A stretch of 64,000 nt of DNA from Leucobacter rhizosphaerae (GCF_022919175.1 NZ_CP095043.1:124001-188000), one strand, 5' to 3'; counted from the first letter of the stretch, positions 52,265-63,050 are shown. A program made the numbers and translations. The notes: generated by a model not told the origin, from the sequence alone.

Positions 52265-53500
52265 ATGACGGGGGATCGGGGAGGGCGAGCGGGACTCACG
52301 AGACGGGCACTGCTCGGGGTGCCGATCATGCTCGGCATCGCGCTCGTGGGCTGCGCGGCGGAGCCGGAGGCTGATCCCGAGCCGAGTGCGACGCCGCGAC
52401 CGAGCCCGTCACCCGAGCCCGCCGTGACACCGGACCCCGAGCCCGTGCTGCTGCTCGCATCGCTCGCTCGTGCTGCGGAGATCGCGGTCATCGACCCCGC
52501 GCTGCCCGACGAGGCGGCGGTCGTGCAGACCATTCACGTGGGCGCGGCGCCGTGGGGCGTGGGGGTGCACGCGGCGAGCGGGACGGCCTACGCGGCCACC
52601 GCGGAGGGGCTGGCGGTGGTCGACCTCGCGGCGGGATCCCGCACCGCGCTGGTGCCGTACGACCGGCCCGCGCCGCGCATCTCGAGCGGGGAGTACCGAC
52701 CGGGCGGGCTCGGGCTGGCGGTGTCTCCCGATGGGAGCCGGGTGTACGTCGCCGTGACGACCGGAGACGGCGCCGACACATTGGAGATCTACGACGCGGT
52801 GCCGGGCGGTGCGGATGGTGCCGGGGGTGCCGGGGGTGCCGGGGGTGCCGGATCCGGCGCGACCGCGGTGTTCGTCGGGTCGGTGCCCGTGGGCGCCCGA
52901 CCGTTCGACGTGCTCGTGGCCCCCGACGGCTCCTGGGCGGCGACGGTGGACCACGACGGGTTCACCATCAGTGTGGTCGATGCCGTGTCGCTCGAGGTGG
53001 TGCCGCACACGGTCGCGCCGTTCGGCACAGAGGGCGGGCTCGCCTCCTGGGAGAAGCCGCACTACGGGGCCGTCGATGCCGACGGTACGATCCTGCTGCC
53101 GTACCAGGGGCTCGTGGTCGCCCGTCTCGACCCGCGGACGGGTGCGGTCACGACCGTGCCGAGCGCGGCGAACTCGCACGCCCACGGCACGGCGCTCGCC
53201 GGGCGGGAGCTGCTGACGGTCGGCACGGGGGCGTTCGGTACCGCGACGGGAGAACCGAACCTCTCGATCCTGAACCTCGACACGGGTGCCGAGCGGGTGG
53301 TGCCGCTCGCGCCGCCGCACGAGACGGTGGCGGTGTGGCGGGACGCTGGCGGGGACGCCTATGCCGCCGTGGCGGGCGGGAACACGCGGGATGCCGGGTG
53401 GGACGGACTCACCATCGTGTCGCTCGCCGACCTGTCGGTGCGGGCGCTGCCGGTGGCGGGGTATCCGCAGGTGGTCGTGCCGGTGGTTCCTGCCGCGTGA
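52265..53500 (+). CDS. Lipoprotein with YncE-like beta-propeller
   Basis: This 411-residue secreted protein has a signal peptide with a lipobox IALVGC (Cys30) and a Pro/Glu-rich linker (residues about 32-60). A repeated WD/YncE-like beta-propeller follows, with blades such as GLAVSPDGSRVYVAVT and VLVAPDGSWAATVDHDGFTISVVDA. Such proteins bind other proteins or metals outside the cell; no enzyme site is apparent. In the middle is a Gly/Ala loop encoded by a 9-nt tandem repeat. An ATG at 52265 with GACACT 6 nt before suggests a leaderless mRNA. The specific role is unknown. Confidence 0.8.
   Translation: MTGDRGGRAGLTRRALLGVPIMLGIALVGCAAEPEADPEPSATPRPSPSPEPAVTPDPEPVLLLASLARAAEIAVIDPALPDEAAVVQTIHVGAAPWGVGVHAASGTAYAATAEGLAVVDLAAGSRTALVPYDRPAPRISSGEYRPGGLGLAVSPDGSRVYVAVTTGDGADTLEIYDAVPGGADGAGGAGGAGGAGSGATAVFVGSVPVGARPFDVLVAPDGSWAATVDHDGFTISVVDAVSLEVVPHTVAPFGTEGGLASWEKPHYGAVDADGTILLPYQGLVVARLDPRTGAVTTVPSAANSHAHGTALAGRELLTVGTGAFGTATGEPNLSILNLDTGAERVVPLAPPHETVAVWRDAGGDAYAAVAGGNTRDAGWDGLTIVSLADLSVRALPVAGYPQVVVPVVPAA
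52817..52852 (+). repeat. In-frame 9-nt tandem repeat within the beta-propeller gene
   Basis: Four copies of GGTGCCGGG start at 52817, 52826, 52835 and 52844; the last ends in A. They encode a Gly-Ala-Gly loop, and copy-number change would alter loop length without a frameshift. Confidence 0.85.
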
Positions 53501-53596
53501 TTGTGCGTGTAGCTGGGCAAGCGTGTCGGTCGTCGTTCGCCGCCCGCGGAATCGACGGGCAGGGAGAACCGGAGCGCGCCGTGGGAGAATGATCGC

Positions 53597-54097
53597 ATGA
53601 GCACACCGACCCCGGGCAACTCCCGGCGCCAGATGCCGATGCCGGAGCTTCCGAAGGGCGAGATCATCTCGACCTACGACCGCTACGAAGACGCGAAGCA
53701 CGCCGTCGATGTGCTCGCGCGCGCGAGCTTCCCCGTGCAGCAGATCAGCATCCTCGGCAACGACCTGCGCAGCGTCGAGCGGGTGACCGGTCGGCTCACC
53801 TACGGGCGCGTGGCACTGATGGGAGCGCTCTCGGGCGCGTACCTCGGTCTGTTCCTCGGCCTGCTGCTCTTCATCTTCCAGCCCGACAACGCGGCGATCT
53901 TCGGCGTGTTCATCGCGGCGGTGGTGATCGGTGCCGGCTTCGGCATGCTGTTCGGGGTGCTCTCGTACGGCATGAACCGCAACCGCCGCGACTTCTCGTC
54001 GGTCATGCAGATGGTCGCGACGCGGTACGACCTGATCACGGAGCCCGAGCTCGTGCACCCGGCCCGCCAGACGCTCATCGAGAAGTCCCGGGGGTAG
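53597..54097 (+). CDS. General stress protein 17M-like membrane protein
   Basis: This 166-residue protein has an N-terminal GSP17M domain (about 20-60, with ISTYDRYEDAKHAVDVLARASFPVQQISILG) and two Gly-rich membrane helices (about 74-95 and 102-124). The family name comes from a Bacillus stress protein; the molecular role is not known. It starts at ATG 53597, with a GAGAAT hexamer 6 nt before it and no obvious ribosome site. The gene stands alone, followed by the left array of 19-nt repeats. Confidence 0.82.
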   Translation: MSTPTPGNSRRQMPMPELPKGEIISTYDRYEDAKHAVDVLARASFPVQQISILGNDLRSVERVTGRLTYGRVALMGALSGAYLGLFLGLLLFIFQPDNAAIFGVFIAAVVIGAGFGMLFGVLSYGMNRNRRDFSSVMQMVATRYDLITEPELVHPARQTLIEKSRG

Positions 54098-54456
54098 CCG
54101 GCGGGGCGAGCCACTGCTGCCGTTCTGCCGATCCGCGCCCGTCTCGCCACGTACCTCCACGCTCCGCCGCTGAGCTGCCACCGTCTCGCCGACCTGCCAT
54201 TTTCCAGGTGCATGAGGGGTGGCAGGTCGGGTGGACAATGGCAGGTCGGCAAGACGGTGGCAGGTCGGCAAGAGGCTGGCGAGTTGACAGTGCGGTGGCG
54301 TCTCGGGTGGCGCATTGCTCGCGGGAGCGCCGGGTCGTGTGGGGCGTCGGGGTGATTCACCGCTCACCGGAGGTCTGGCCCGGGGCCGCGCACGCACGGT
54401 GTCCACACGTGGCCCGATCCGGCCGGAGTGAGCACGCGGGCTGACAGTCTCAATGC
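54098..54456. other. 359-bp gene-free stretch holding the left 19-nt repeat array
   Basis: No coding gene is supported here. It contains the facing repeat arms described separately (54172-54307) and ends with a possible leaderless promoter (CAGTCT, 54445-54450) 6 nt before the nuclease start. The 150 bp between the repeats and the nuclease gene show nothing recognisable. Confidence 0.7.
54172..54307. repeat. Left array of 19-nt repeats in both orientations
   Basis: Unit CCGTCTYGCCGASCTGCCA. Plus-orientation copies of the CTGCCA core lie at 54175 and 54194 (19 nt apart). Minus-orientation copies (TGGCAGGTCGGC) start at 54220, 54239 and 54258, and degenerate ones at 54277 and 54296, again exactly 19 nt apart. 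The two orientations face each other, so 54171-54200 and 54238-54270 can pair as a large cruciform. No spacers are present, so this is not a CRISPR array. Confidence 0.85.
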
Positions 54457-55440
54457 ATGGCACCGCGTGAGATCAACGCTCTCGGATCGTTGATCCGAAC
54501 GCGCGCGCAACTGCTCGCCTCGGGCGCATCTGACCGCGGAATCACCCAGGGCGTCCGCGCTGGTGCGCTCCTGCGTCTCAGTCGCGGGTTCTACCTGCGG
54601 GTCGGCGAAGTAGCCGACCTGAGCCCTGAGGATCGCCACGTCCTCCAGATCCTCGCCGTTGCACGGTCGACACGGACCGATTTCCCGTTCGCCGGCCATT
54701 CCGCCGCGTCGCTCCACCGGTTGCCGCTGTTCCAATTCCGTTCGGCTCGGCCACTGGTGCTGATTCCGAACCGAGCGTACGCCTCGAGCACCCGGTGCGT
54801 CGAGCGGCGCGTCAGTGTGTGCACCAGCGACGACCTCACGCGTGCGAGCGGAATCCGGTGCACGTCGCTCGAACGCACCGTCCTTGACCTGGCGCGACAC
54901 GCCACACCGGAGCGCGCGATCGTGTGCGCGGACGCGGCCGCACGAGCGCGGATCCCCGAGGTCCAAGGGCGGGTGCCCTGGGAAGCGCTGCGGGAGTGGC
55001 AGGACGCGCTGCTCGGGCGACTCCGTGGGTACGCGGGTCATCGAGGCGTGCGTCGGGCTGCCGAGATCGTCCGTGCGATCGATGGGGGAGCCGAATCTCC
55101 GCTGGAGAGTGTGGCGCGGTGGCGATTCATCAGCCACGGGTACGCGGTTGACACGCAGGTCCCGGTCCCGTCCCCGAACGGTGGCACCTACCGGGTCGAC
55201 CTCGAACTGCGCGGGTTCGGGATCCTCTGCGAGGTCGACGGTCGGGCGAAGTACACGAGCGCCGATCTGCGATCCGGACGAACGGCCGACGAGATCGTCT
55301 ACGCGGAGAAGCGCCGGGCGGATTGGATCGAGGGCACCACGGGGAAGCGCATCGTTCGTATCGCGGCGCCCGAACTCGTGAGTGACGCGGCGTTCCGAGC
55401 GTGGATGGTGTCGTTCCGTATCCCTGCGCCACCGCCGTGA
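54457..55440 (+). CDS. Orphan AbiEi-like winged-helix / Vsr-type (DUF559-like) nuclease
   Basis: This 327-residue protein has two recognisable parts. Residues about 10-50 (RTRAQLLASGASDRGITQ...RLSRGFYL) look like the winged helix of AbiEi-type antitoxins. Residues about 211-305 look like a Vsr/DUF559 PD-(D/E)xK nuclease: E213 and E217 (AESPLES), D248 (YRVDLEL), E259, D261 and K265 (CEVDGRAKY). Such proteins are frequent, function-unknown genes in actinobacteria; a defence or DNA-repair role is inferred, not shown. No partner toxin is adjacent. The start is ATG 54457. It is bracketed on both sides by the same 19-nt repeats, the main reason to look closer. Confidence 0.7.
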   Translation: MAPREINALGSLIRTRAQLLASGASDRGITQGVRAGALLRLSRGFYLRVGEVADLSPEDRHVLQILAVARSTRTDFPFAGHSAASLHRLPLFQFRSARPLVLIPNRAYASSTRCVERRVSVCTSDDLTRASGIRCTSLERTVLDLARHATPERAIVCADAAARARIPEVQGRVPWEALREWQDALLGRLRGYAGHRGVRRAAEIVRAIDGGAESPLESVARWRFISHGYAVDTQVPVPSPNGGTYRVDLELRGFGILCEVDGRAKYTSADLRSGRTADEIVYAEKRRADWIEGTTGKRIVRIAAPELVSDAAFRAWMVSFRIPAPPP

Positions 55441-55470
55441 CGGGGAACGCTCAGAAACGGGGCCGCACGC

Positions 55471-55549
55471 GAGCTGCCATCGTCTCGCCGAGCTGCCATC
55501 GTTTCGGCGGCGAGCGGGTGGCAAGTCGGCTGAATGATGGCAGTTCGGC
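55471..55549. repeat. Right array of 19-nt repeats in both orientations
   Basis: Plus-orientation copies (GAGCTGCCATCGTCTCGCC type) start at 55471 and 55490. Minus-orientation copies (TGGCAAGTCGGC, TGGCAGTTCGGC) start at 55519 and 55538. The spacing is 19 nt in each pair, and the unit is the same as in the left array on the other side of the nuclease gene. It begins 31 bp after the nuclease stop. Confidence 0.83.
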
Positions 55550-55571
55550 GGAAGGAGCTCTGCGAGAGCTG

Positions 55572-55642
55572 GCAGGCACGCGCAGACACGGGCAGGCACC
55601 GCGCAGGCACGCGCAGGCACGCGCAGTCACCGCGCAGGCACG
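55572..55642. repeat. Imperfect 10-11-nt tandem repeats (GCAGGCACGC)
   Basis: About seven consecutive units of GCAGGCACGC or close variants run from the right repeat array to near the end of hrpA. Units vary by one or two bases and by a one-base insertion. They encode nothing and are distinct from the 19-nt family. Confidence 0.8.
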
Positions 55643-55667
55643 GCAAGCCCCGGCCGCCCCGCCACCC

Positions 55668-58600
55668 CTACCCCTCGCGCAGGAGCTTCTGGATCCGCTG
55701 CGCCGACACCGGCCCCGCCGTCCGCAACTGTTGCGCGAACAGACTGATGCGCAGCTCCTCGATCAGCCACCGCACCCGCGTCAGCAGCTCCGGCGCGGGA
55801 TCCGGCAGCGGGATCGTGCCGCCCGCATCCGTGAACAGCGCCATCACGCGGTCCACCTCGTTCTGCCACGCGCGATCCCGCCCGGGGTTCTCGGTCAGCC
55901 CGGTCATGCGGTGCCGGATCGCCTCCAGATACACCGGCAGGCGTTCGAGCTGGGGGAGTCCTGTGCGCGACACGAAGCCGTCCGTGTTCGACGCCCAGAC
56001 GAGTCCGCTGAGCTGCTGGGTCGCGTCCGCGACCTGGCCGAGCACCTGGATCGACTTCGCCCCGTCGATCGCCTTCTTCGCGAGCCGGGCGCCGTCGAGC
56101 ACCCGCGCGGTGAGCGCGATCGTGCCGTAGATCTCGTCGATCAGCGTGCGCGCGTAGTCGTCGGTGATGCGCTGGAACACCTCCGCGCTCCACACGAGCC
56201 CGTCGGGTGCGTGCCGGCGGATCAGCCGATCCGCGACGGCGAGCGAGACGTCCGCGATCGCGAGGTCGAGGCTTCGATACGGCCCCGCCCCGAGCAGCAG
56301 CTTCTCCTGGTTCGACAGGTGATCCCGCACGTAGCTCGCGGGCGACGGCGAGCTGAGCGCAACGAGGCGCCGGATCCCGCGTCGCGACACCCGGGCCTGC
56401 TCCGCCTCGTCTGCAACGAGAACCAGGTCGACGCTGGTGCGTCGATCCAGTATCGCCGGATACGCGCGCACGACCCCCGCGCCGCTCGCGCGACCCTTCG
56501 CGTAGGCCGTGTCGACGTGCCGCGGCAGGTCGCCGAACGACCACGTCGTCGCGCCCTGCTGCTCCAGCTCGTTCTTCGGCATCGCCGAGGCCGCGACCCG
56601 GGCCACGCCCTTCGTCGCCTGCGCCTTGTGCGCGGTCTGCAGTTCGCTCAGGTTCTTCCCGGTGCCGACCGTGCGCCCGCGCCCGTCGATCACCCGGAAG
56701 GTCGGGGTGAGGTGCGCGGGGAGCCGCGCACTGTCGAAGTCGGCGGCGGTCACCGGCACACTCGTGCGGCGCTTGATCTCCGCGGCGAGCAGCGTCGTGA
56801 GCGGGGTGTCGACTGTGGGATCATCGAGCTGCGGCCCGACGGTGCCGAGTAGCGTGCGCGCCCAGTCCGCGGCCGGCACGACGTGCTTCCGGATCGACTT
56901 GGGCAGCGTCTTGATGAGCGCCGTCACGAGCTCCTCGCGGAGGCCCGGCACGAGCTTCTCGAAGTCGGTGCCGTCGAGGCGGGGGAGCAGGGGGAGCGGC
57001 ACGTTCACGGTGACGCCGTCGTCCTCTGCGGTGGGATCGAAACGGTACTTCAGCTTGAGCGACTGGTCGCCGTGCGTCCACTGCCGCGGGAACTCGGCCT
57101 CGTCGACCGGCTCGGCCTCGTCCTCGAGCAGATCCTCGCGGCGCAGCGTCAGCAGGTTCGGCTGAGTGAGTCGCGTCTGCTTCCACCAGCCCTCGAAGCT
57201 CCGCGTCGACACGACGTCGGCCGGGATCCGCGCGTCGTAGAAGTCGAAGATCGCGTCGTCGTCGCTCACGATGTCGCGGCGCCGGGTGCGCTCCTCGAGC
57301 TGCTCGAGCTCGCGCCGCAGCTGCCGGTTCGCGCGGTCGAAGGCCTGCGGCGACTCCCACTCGCCCTCCACCAGCGCGTGCCGAATGAACAGCTCGCGCG
57401 CGTGCGCCTGGTCGGAGCGCGCGAGCTGCACCCGGCGGCGCTCGACGATCGGCACCCCGTACAGCGTGACCCGCTCGTAGGCGACGGCGGCGCCCTGCTT
57501 CTTCTCCCAGTGCGGCTCGCTGAGCTGCCGTTTCGCGAGCGGCCCGGCGAGCTCCTCGGCCCAGGTGGGATCGACGACCGCGTTGTTGCGTGCGAAGAGC
57601 CGGCTCGTCTCGACGAGCTCCACGCTCATCACGACCTCGGGTGGTTTCTTGGCGAGGACCGAGCCGGGGTACAGCACGAACCGAGTACCGCGGGACCCGA
57701 GGAACTCCTGAGCCGGCTTCCGCTTCGCCGCGCCGGGGGCGTTCGACTGGCCGCGCCCCGGGGCTCCGCGCCGATCCTGCCGGTCGTCGCGCACCCCGAG
57801 CTGCGAGAGCAGCCCGGCGAGCACCGAGCGGTGGACGGGCTCGAAAGTTCCGCCGGTCGTCTTCGCCGACTTCACCCCGGCGATCCGCGCGAGCTGCCGG
57901 TTGAGATCCATCCACTCGCGCACGCGAAGGAAGTTCAGGAACTCCGACTTGCAGAGGCGCCGGAACGCGCTCGACGAGAGCTCTCGCTGCTGCTCCTGCA
58001 GGTAGTTCCAGAGGTTGAGCAGGGTCATCAGGTCGCCCTGGGGATCCGCGAAGCGGGCGTGTTTCTCATCCGCCCGCCCGCGCTCCGCCTGCGGCCGCTC
58101 CCGCACGTCCTGGATCGTGAGGCCCGCGACGATCGCGAGCACCTCGGGCACGACCTCGTGCCGGCGCGCCTCGACGACCATGCGTGCGAATCGCGGCTCG
58201 ATCGGCAGTCGCGACAGTTCGCGCCCGATCTTCGTGATGCGGTGGTCGGAGCCCGAGGAGCGCACCGCCCCGAGCTCGGCGAGGAGGCCGAGGCCGTCGG
58301 CGATCCCGCGCTGGTCGGGCGGCGTGAGGAACGGGAAGCCCGCGATGTCGCCGAGCCCCAGCGCCAGCATCTGCAGGATCACGGAGGCCAGCCCGGTGCG
58401 GCGCACCTCGGGCTCGGTGTAGGCGGGGCGGGCCTCGAAGTCCTCTTCGCTGTAGAGCCGGATCGCGATGCCCGGGCTCGTGCGGCCGGAGCGGCCGGAG
58501 CGCTGATTCGCGCTCGCCTGCGAGATCGCCTCGATCGGGAGGCGCTGCACCTTGCTCCGCGCGCTGTAGCGCGAGATGCGCGCGGTGCCGGAGTCGATGA

Positions 58601-59564
58601 CGTACCGGATCCCGGGCACCGTGAGGGACGTCTCCGCGACGTTCGTCGCGAGCACGATGCGCCGCACGCCCGGGGTGCCGCGCTCGAAGACCCGGTGCTG
58701 CTCCGCGGCGCTCAGTCGCCCGTAGAGCGGGAGGATCTGCGTGCGCGCCGCGCGGCTCGAGGTTCGGAGTCGACCGTTCAGCGCGTCGGCGGCGTCGCGG
58801 ATCTCCGCCTCGCCCGACAGGAACACCAGCACGTCACCCGCGTCCTCGCGCGCGAGCTCGTCGACCGCGTCGCCGATGCCGTCGAACAGATCGCGCTCGA
58901 CGGTGCGGATCTTCGGCGGACCGTTCTTGGGATCCTTGACCTCAACCTCTTCGACGAGCGGCCGGTAGCGGACCTCGACCGGGTAGGTCCGTCCCGACAC
59001 CTCGATGATCGGCGCGGGTTCGCCCGTGCGGGGATCGGCGAAGTGCTTCGCGAACGACTCGGGATCGATGGTGGCCGAGGTGATGATCACCTTCAGGTCC
59101 GGCCGTCGGGGGAGGAGCGTCTGCAGGTACCCGATGAGGAAGTCGATGTTCAGGCTGCGCTCGTGCGCCTCGTCGATGATGATCGTGTCGTACGCGGTGA
59201 GGTCGCGGTCGCGGTGGATCGCGTTCAGCAGGATGCCGTCGGTCATGAGCCGGATCTTCGTGTCCGCCGACACCTTGTCGGTGAATCGCACCTGGTACCC
59301 GACGAGCCCGCCGAGCTCGGAGCCGAGCTCCTCTGCGATGCGCTCCGCGATCGTGCGCGCGGCGATCCGGCGCGGCTGCGTGTGCGCGATGCGCTCGCGG
59401 CCGAGGGTCAGCGCGATCTTCGGCAGCTGGGTGGTCTTGCCCGACCCGGTCTCACCCGCCACGATCACGACCTGGTGCTCGCGGATCGCGTCGGCGATCT
59501 CCGCCCGCATCTGGGAGACCGGCAGGTCCTCGGGGAACTCGATGTGCGGGGTGACTGACGACAT
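55668..59564 (-). CDS. hrpA: ATP-dependent RNA helicase HrpA
   Basis: HrpA (1298 residues) is a DEAH-box helicase. Motifs are visible in order: GETGSGKTTQLP (Walker A), HTQPRRIAARTIA, IIDEAHERSL (DEAH), ITSATID, LATNVAETSLTVPGI, and QRSGRSGRTSPG (motif VI). The OB-like and HA2 domains follow, and then the long C-terminal extension (DUF3418) that distinguishes HrpA from shorter helicases. In E. coli HrpA rescues stalled ribosomes and acts on mRNA. I chose ATG 59564, with GGGGAC upstream; an upstream ATG at 59624 lacks a ribosome site. It stands alone, convergent towards the nuclease gene and its repeats. Confidence 0.93.
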   Translation of the reverse strand: MSSVTPHIEFPEDLPVSQMRAEIADAIREHQVVIVAGETGSGKTTQLPKIALTLGRERIAHTQPRRIAARTIAERIAEELGSELGGLVGYQVRFTDKVSADTKIRLMTDGILLNAIHRDRDLTAYDTIIIDEAHERSLNIDFLIGYLQTLLPRRPDLKVIITSATIDPESFAKHFADPRTGEPAPIIEVSGRTYPVEVRYRPLVEEVEVKDPKNGPPKIRTVERDLFDGIGDAVDELAREDAGDVLVFLSGEAEIRDAADALNGRLRTSSRAARTQILPLYGRLSAAEQHRVFERGTPGVRRIVLATNVAETSLTVPGIRYVIDSGTARISRYSARSKVQRLPIEAISQASANQRSGRSGRTSPGIAIRLYSEEDFEARPAYTEPEVRRTGLASVILQMLALGLGDIAGFPFLTPPDQRGIADGLGLLAELGAVRSSGSDHRITKIGRELSRLPIEPRFARMVVEARRHEVVPEVLAIVAGLTIQDVRERPQAERGRADEKHARFADPQGDLMTLLNLWNYLQEQQRELSSSAFRRLCKSEFLNFLRVREWMDLNRQLARIAGVKSAKTTGGTFEPVHRSVLAGLLSQLGVRDDRQDRRGAPGRGQSNAPGAAKRKPAQEFLGSRGTRFVLYPGSVLAKKPPEVVMSVELVETSRLFARNNAVVDPTWAEELAGPLAKRQLSEPHWEKKQGAAVAYERVTLYGVPIVERRRVQLARSDQAHARELFIRHALVEGEWESPQAFDRANRQLRRELEQLEERTRRRDIVSDDDAIFDFYDARIPADVVSTRSFEGWWKQTRLTQPNLLTLRREDLLEDEAEPVDEAEFPRQWTHGDQSLKLKYRFDPTAEDDGVTVNVPLPLLPRLDGTDFEKLVPGLREELVTALIKTLPKSIRKHVVPAADWARTLLGTVGPQLDDPTVDTPLTTLLAAEIKRRTSVPVTAADFDSARLPAHLTPTFRVIDGRGRTVGTGKNLSELQTAHKAQATKGVARVAASAMPKNELEQQGATTWSFGDLPRHVDTAYAKGRASGAGVVRAYPAILDRRTSVDLVLVADEAEQARVSRRGIRRLVALSSPSPASYVRDHLSNQEKLLLGAGPYRSLDLAIADVSLAVADRLIRRHAPDGLVWSAEVFQRITDDYARTLIDEIYGTIALTARVLDGARLAKKAIDGAKSIQVLGQVADATQQLSGLVWASNTDGFVSRTGLPQLERLPVYLEAIRHRMTGLTENPGRDRAWQNEVDRVMALFTDAGGTIPLPDPAPELLTRVRWLIEELRISLFAQQLRTAGPVSAQRIQKLLREG

Positions 59565-59644
59565 GACGTCCCCATTATCCTCTGAATTCGCGCGCGGCAT
59601 AGACTGGGCGCAGATTGAGATCACCGCATCCGCAAAGGGGAATC

Positions 59645-60481
59645 ATGACCGCGCTGCCTATTCCGACCCGCACCCTCAACGACGGCAAGGAGATCCCGCA
59701 GCTCGGCCTCGGGGTGTTCCTCGTCGAGCCCGGAGAGACCGAGCGGATCGTGAGCGAGGCCCTCGAGGTCGGCTACCGCCACATCGACACCGCCGCGATC
59801 TACCAGAACGAGGCGGAGGTCGGCCGGGCGATCGCGGCGAGCGGGATCCCGCGCGATGAGCTGTTCATCACGACGAAGCTCTGGAACTCGGACCAGGAGG
59901 ATCCGAACGGTGCCATCGACGCGAGCCTCGAGCGCCTCGGGCTCGATCGTGTCGACCTCTACCTGATCCACTGGCCCGTCCCCGCCCTCGGCACCGCGCT
60001 GGGCGCCTGGCGCGGCCTCATCGACATCGCCGCCTCCGGCAGGTCCACGTCCATCGGCGTCTCGAACTTCGAGATCCCGCACCTGCAGCAGCTCATCGAC
60101 GAGACCGGCGTCGTGCCCGCGATCAACCAGGTGGAGCTGCACCCGCTGCACCAGCGCCGCGAGCTGCGCGCGTTCTGCCGCGAGCAGGGGATCGCCGTCG
60201 AGTCGTGGGGTCCGCTGTCGCAGGGAAAGAGCGACCTGCTCACGCGCCCAGAGGTGACGTCCGCTGCTGAGGCGCACGGCAAGACCGCCGCTCAGGTGGT
60301 GCTGCGCTGGCACCTGCAGAACGACATCATCGTGTTCCCGAAGACGGTGCGTCGCGAGCGCATGGTGGAGAACGCCGACCTCTTCGACTTCGAGCTCAGC
60401 GGCGCGGAGATGGCCGCGATCGACGGACTCGATCAGCAGCACAACTTCGGCCCCGATCCCGCCACCTACAACCAGCGCTGA
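59645..60481 (+). CDS. Aldo/keto reductase
   Basis: This is a 278-residue NADPH-dependent reductase of the AKR5 type (2,5-diketo-D-gluconate reductase-like). The catalytic tetrad is D48, Y53 (DTAAIY), K78 (TTKLW) and H109 (YLIHWP). The NADP-binding end carries [17 protein letters not shown] 59645 follows an AAAGGGG ribosome site. Its start region lies 80 bp from the divergent hrpA start. The natural substrate is unknown; these enzymes act broadly on aldehydes and keto acids. Confidence 0.93.
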   Translation: MTALPIPTRTLNDGKEIPQLGLGVFLVEPGETERIVSEALEVGYRHIDTAAIYQNEAEVGRAIAASGIPRDELFITTKLWNSDQEDPNGAIDASLERLGLDRVDLYLIHWPVPALGTALGAWRGLIDIAASGRSTSIGVSNFEIPHLQQLIDETGVVPAINQVELHPLHQRRELRAFCREQGIAVESWGPLSQGKSDLLTRPEVTSAAEAHGKTAAQVVLRWHLQNDIIVFPKTVRRERMVENADLFDFELSGAEMAAIDGLDQQHNFGPDPATYNQR

Positions 60482-60554
60482 GCACCCGGGTCGAGACCCG
60501 GAATCCGCAGCGCTTCCCGCCGCGCACCCTGCAGCACATCGAACGGAGCGACCC

Positions 60555-61541
60555 ATGTCACGCACCCCTGTCACCGTCACGATCACCGGCGCCGGAGGCC
60601 AGATCGGCTACGCGACGATGTTCCGGATCGCCTCCGGTGCGATGCTCGGCGCCGATCAGCCCGTGCGGCTTCGGCTGCTCGAGATCCCGCAGGGCATGCG
60701 CGGCGCGGAGGGCGCGGCGCTCGAGCTCGCCGACTGCGCCTTTCCGCTCCTCGCCGGGGTCGAACTGAGCGACGACCCGGGAGCAGCGTTCGACGGCGCG
60801 AACCTCGCGATGCTCATCGGGTCGCGGCCCCGCACCGCGGGCATGGAGCGCGGCGACCTGCTCTCGGCGAACGGGGCGATCTTCGGCCCCCAGGGTCGCG
60901 CGATCGGCGAGCGCGCGGCCGATGACGTGCGGGTGATCGTGGTGGGCAACCCCGCGAACACCAACGCGCTCATCGCGCAGCAGCACGCGCCCGACGTGCC
61001 CGCGGATCGCTTCACGGCGCTCACGCGGCTCGACCACAACCGCGCGGTCGGCCTCCTCGCGGCGGAGGCGGGCGCACCGGTCTCCGACGTCGATGGCATC
61101 ACCATCTGGGGCAACCACTCGGCGACGCAGTACCCCGACCTCAGCGACGCGACGATCGCGGGCCGTGCCGCGCTCGACGTCGTCGATGCGGACTGGGCGC
61201 GGGGCGCGTACATCGACCGGGTCGCGAAGCGCGGGGCCGAGATCATCGAGGTGCGCGGCGGATCCTCCGTCGCGTCGGCCGCCAACGCGGCGATCGACCA
61301 CGTGCGCGACTGGGTGCTCGGAACCGGCGAGCGCCGGACGAGCGCGGCGGTCGTGTCGCGCGGCGAGTACGGGGTCCCCGAGGGGCTGGTGTCGTCGTTC
61401 CCGGTGCGGTCGACGGGCGGCGCCTGGGAGGTCGTCGAGGGGCTCGCGGTCGACGCGTTCTCGCGCGAGCGGATCGGCGCCTCGGTCGCCGAACTCGTCT
61501 CGGAGCGGGATGCGGTGCGCGAACTGGGGCTGCTCGGCTGA
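60555..61541 (+). CDS. mdh: Malate dehydrogenase
   Basis: Mdh (328 residues) oxidises malate to oxaloacetate in the TCA cycle. It is the type related to cytosolic eukaryotic MDH. The NAD site begins [16 protein letters not shown], the substrate arginines are in the [12 protein letters not shown] loop, and the catalytic His is H188 in [15 protein letters not shown] 60555 has GAACGGAG upstream. It stands 73 bp after the aldo/keto reductase and 75 bp before argG, which has its own promoter. Confidence 0.95.
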   Translation: MSRTPVTVTITGAGGQIGYATMFRIASGAMLGADQPVRLRLLEIPQGMRGAEGAALELADCAFPLLAGVELSDDPGAAFDGANLAMLIGSRPRTAGMERGDLLSANGAIFGPQGRAIGERAADDVRVIVVGNPANTNALIAQQHAPDVPADRFTALTRLDHNRAVGLLAAEAGAPVSDVDGITIWGNHSATQYPDLSDATIAGRAALDVVDADWARGAYIDRVAKRGAEIIEVRGGSSVASAANAAIDHVRDWVLGTGERRTSAAVVSRGEYGVPEGLVSSFPVRSTGGAWEVVEGLAVDAFSRERIGASVAELVSERDAVRELGLLG

Positions 61542-63038
<1,497 letters not shown>

Positions 63039-63050
63039 GGTCCGGGCACG

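Noticed and set aside
54457..55440. Complete AbiE toxin-antitoxin system
   Set aside because: Only an AbiEi-like winged helix is present; no nucleotidyltransferase toxin (AbiEii) gene is adjacent.
54172..55549. CRISPR array
   Set aside because: The 19-nt units are contiguous, have no unique spacers, occur in both orientations, and no cas gene is present.
56883..59558. Plus-strand open frame of about 890 codons opposite hrpA
   Set aside because: It mirrors the hrpA codon pattern and has no recognisable motif; hrpA carries all the helicase motifs.
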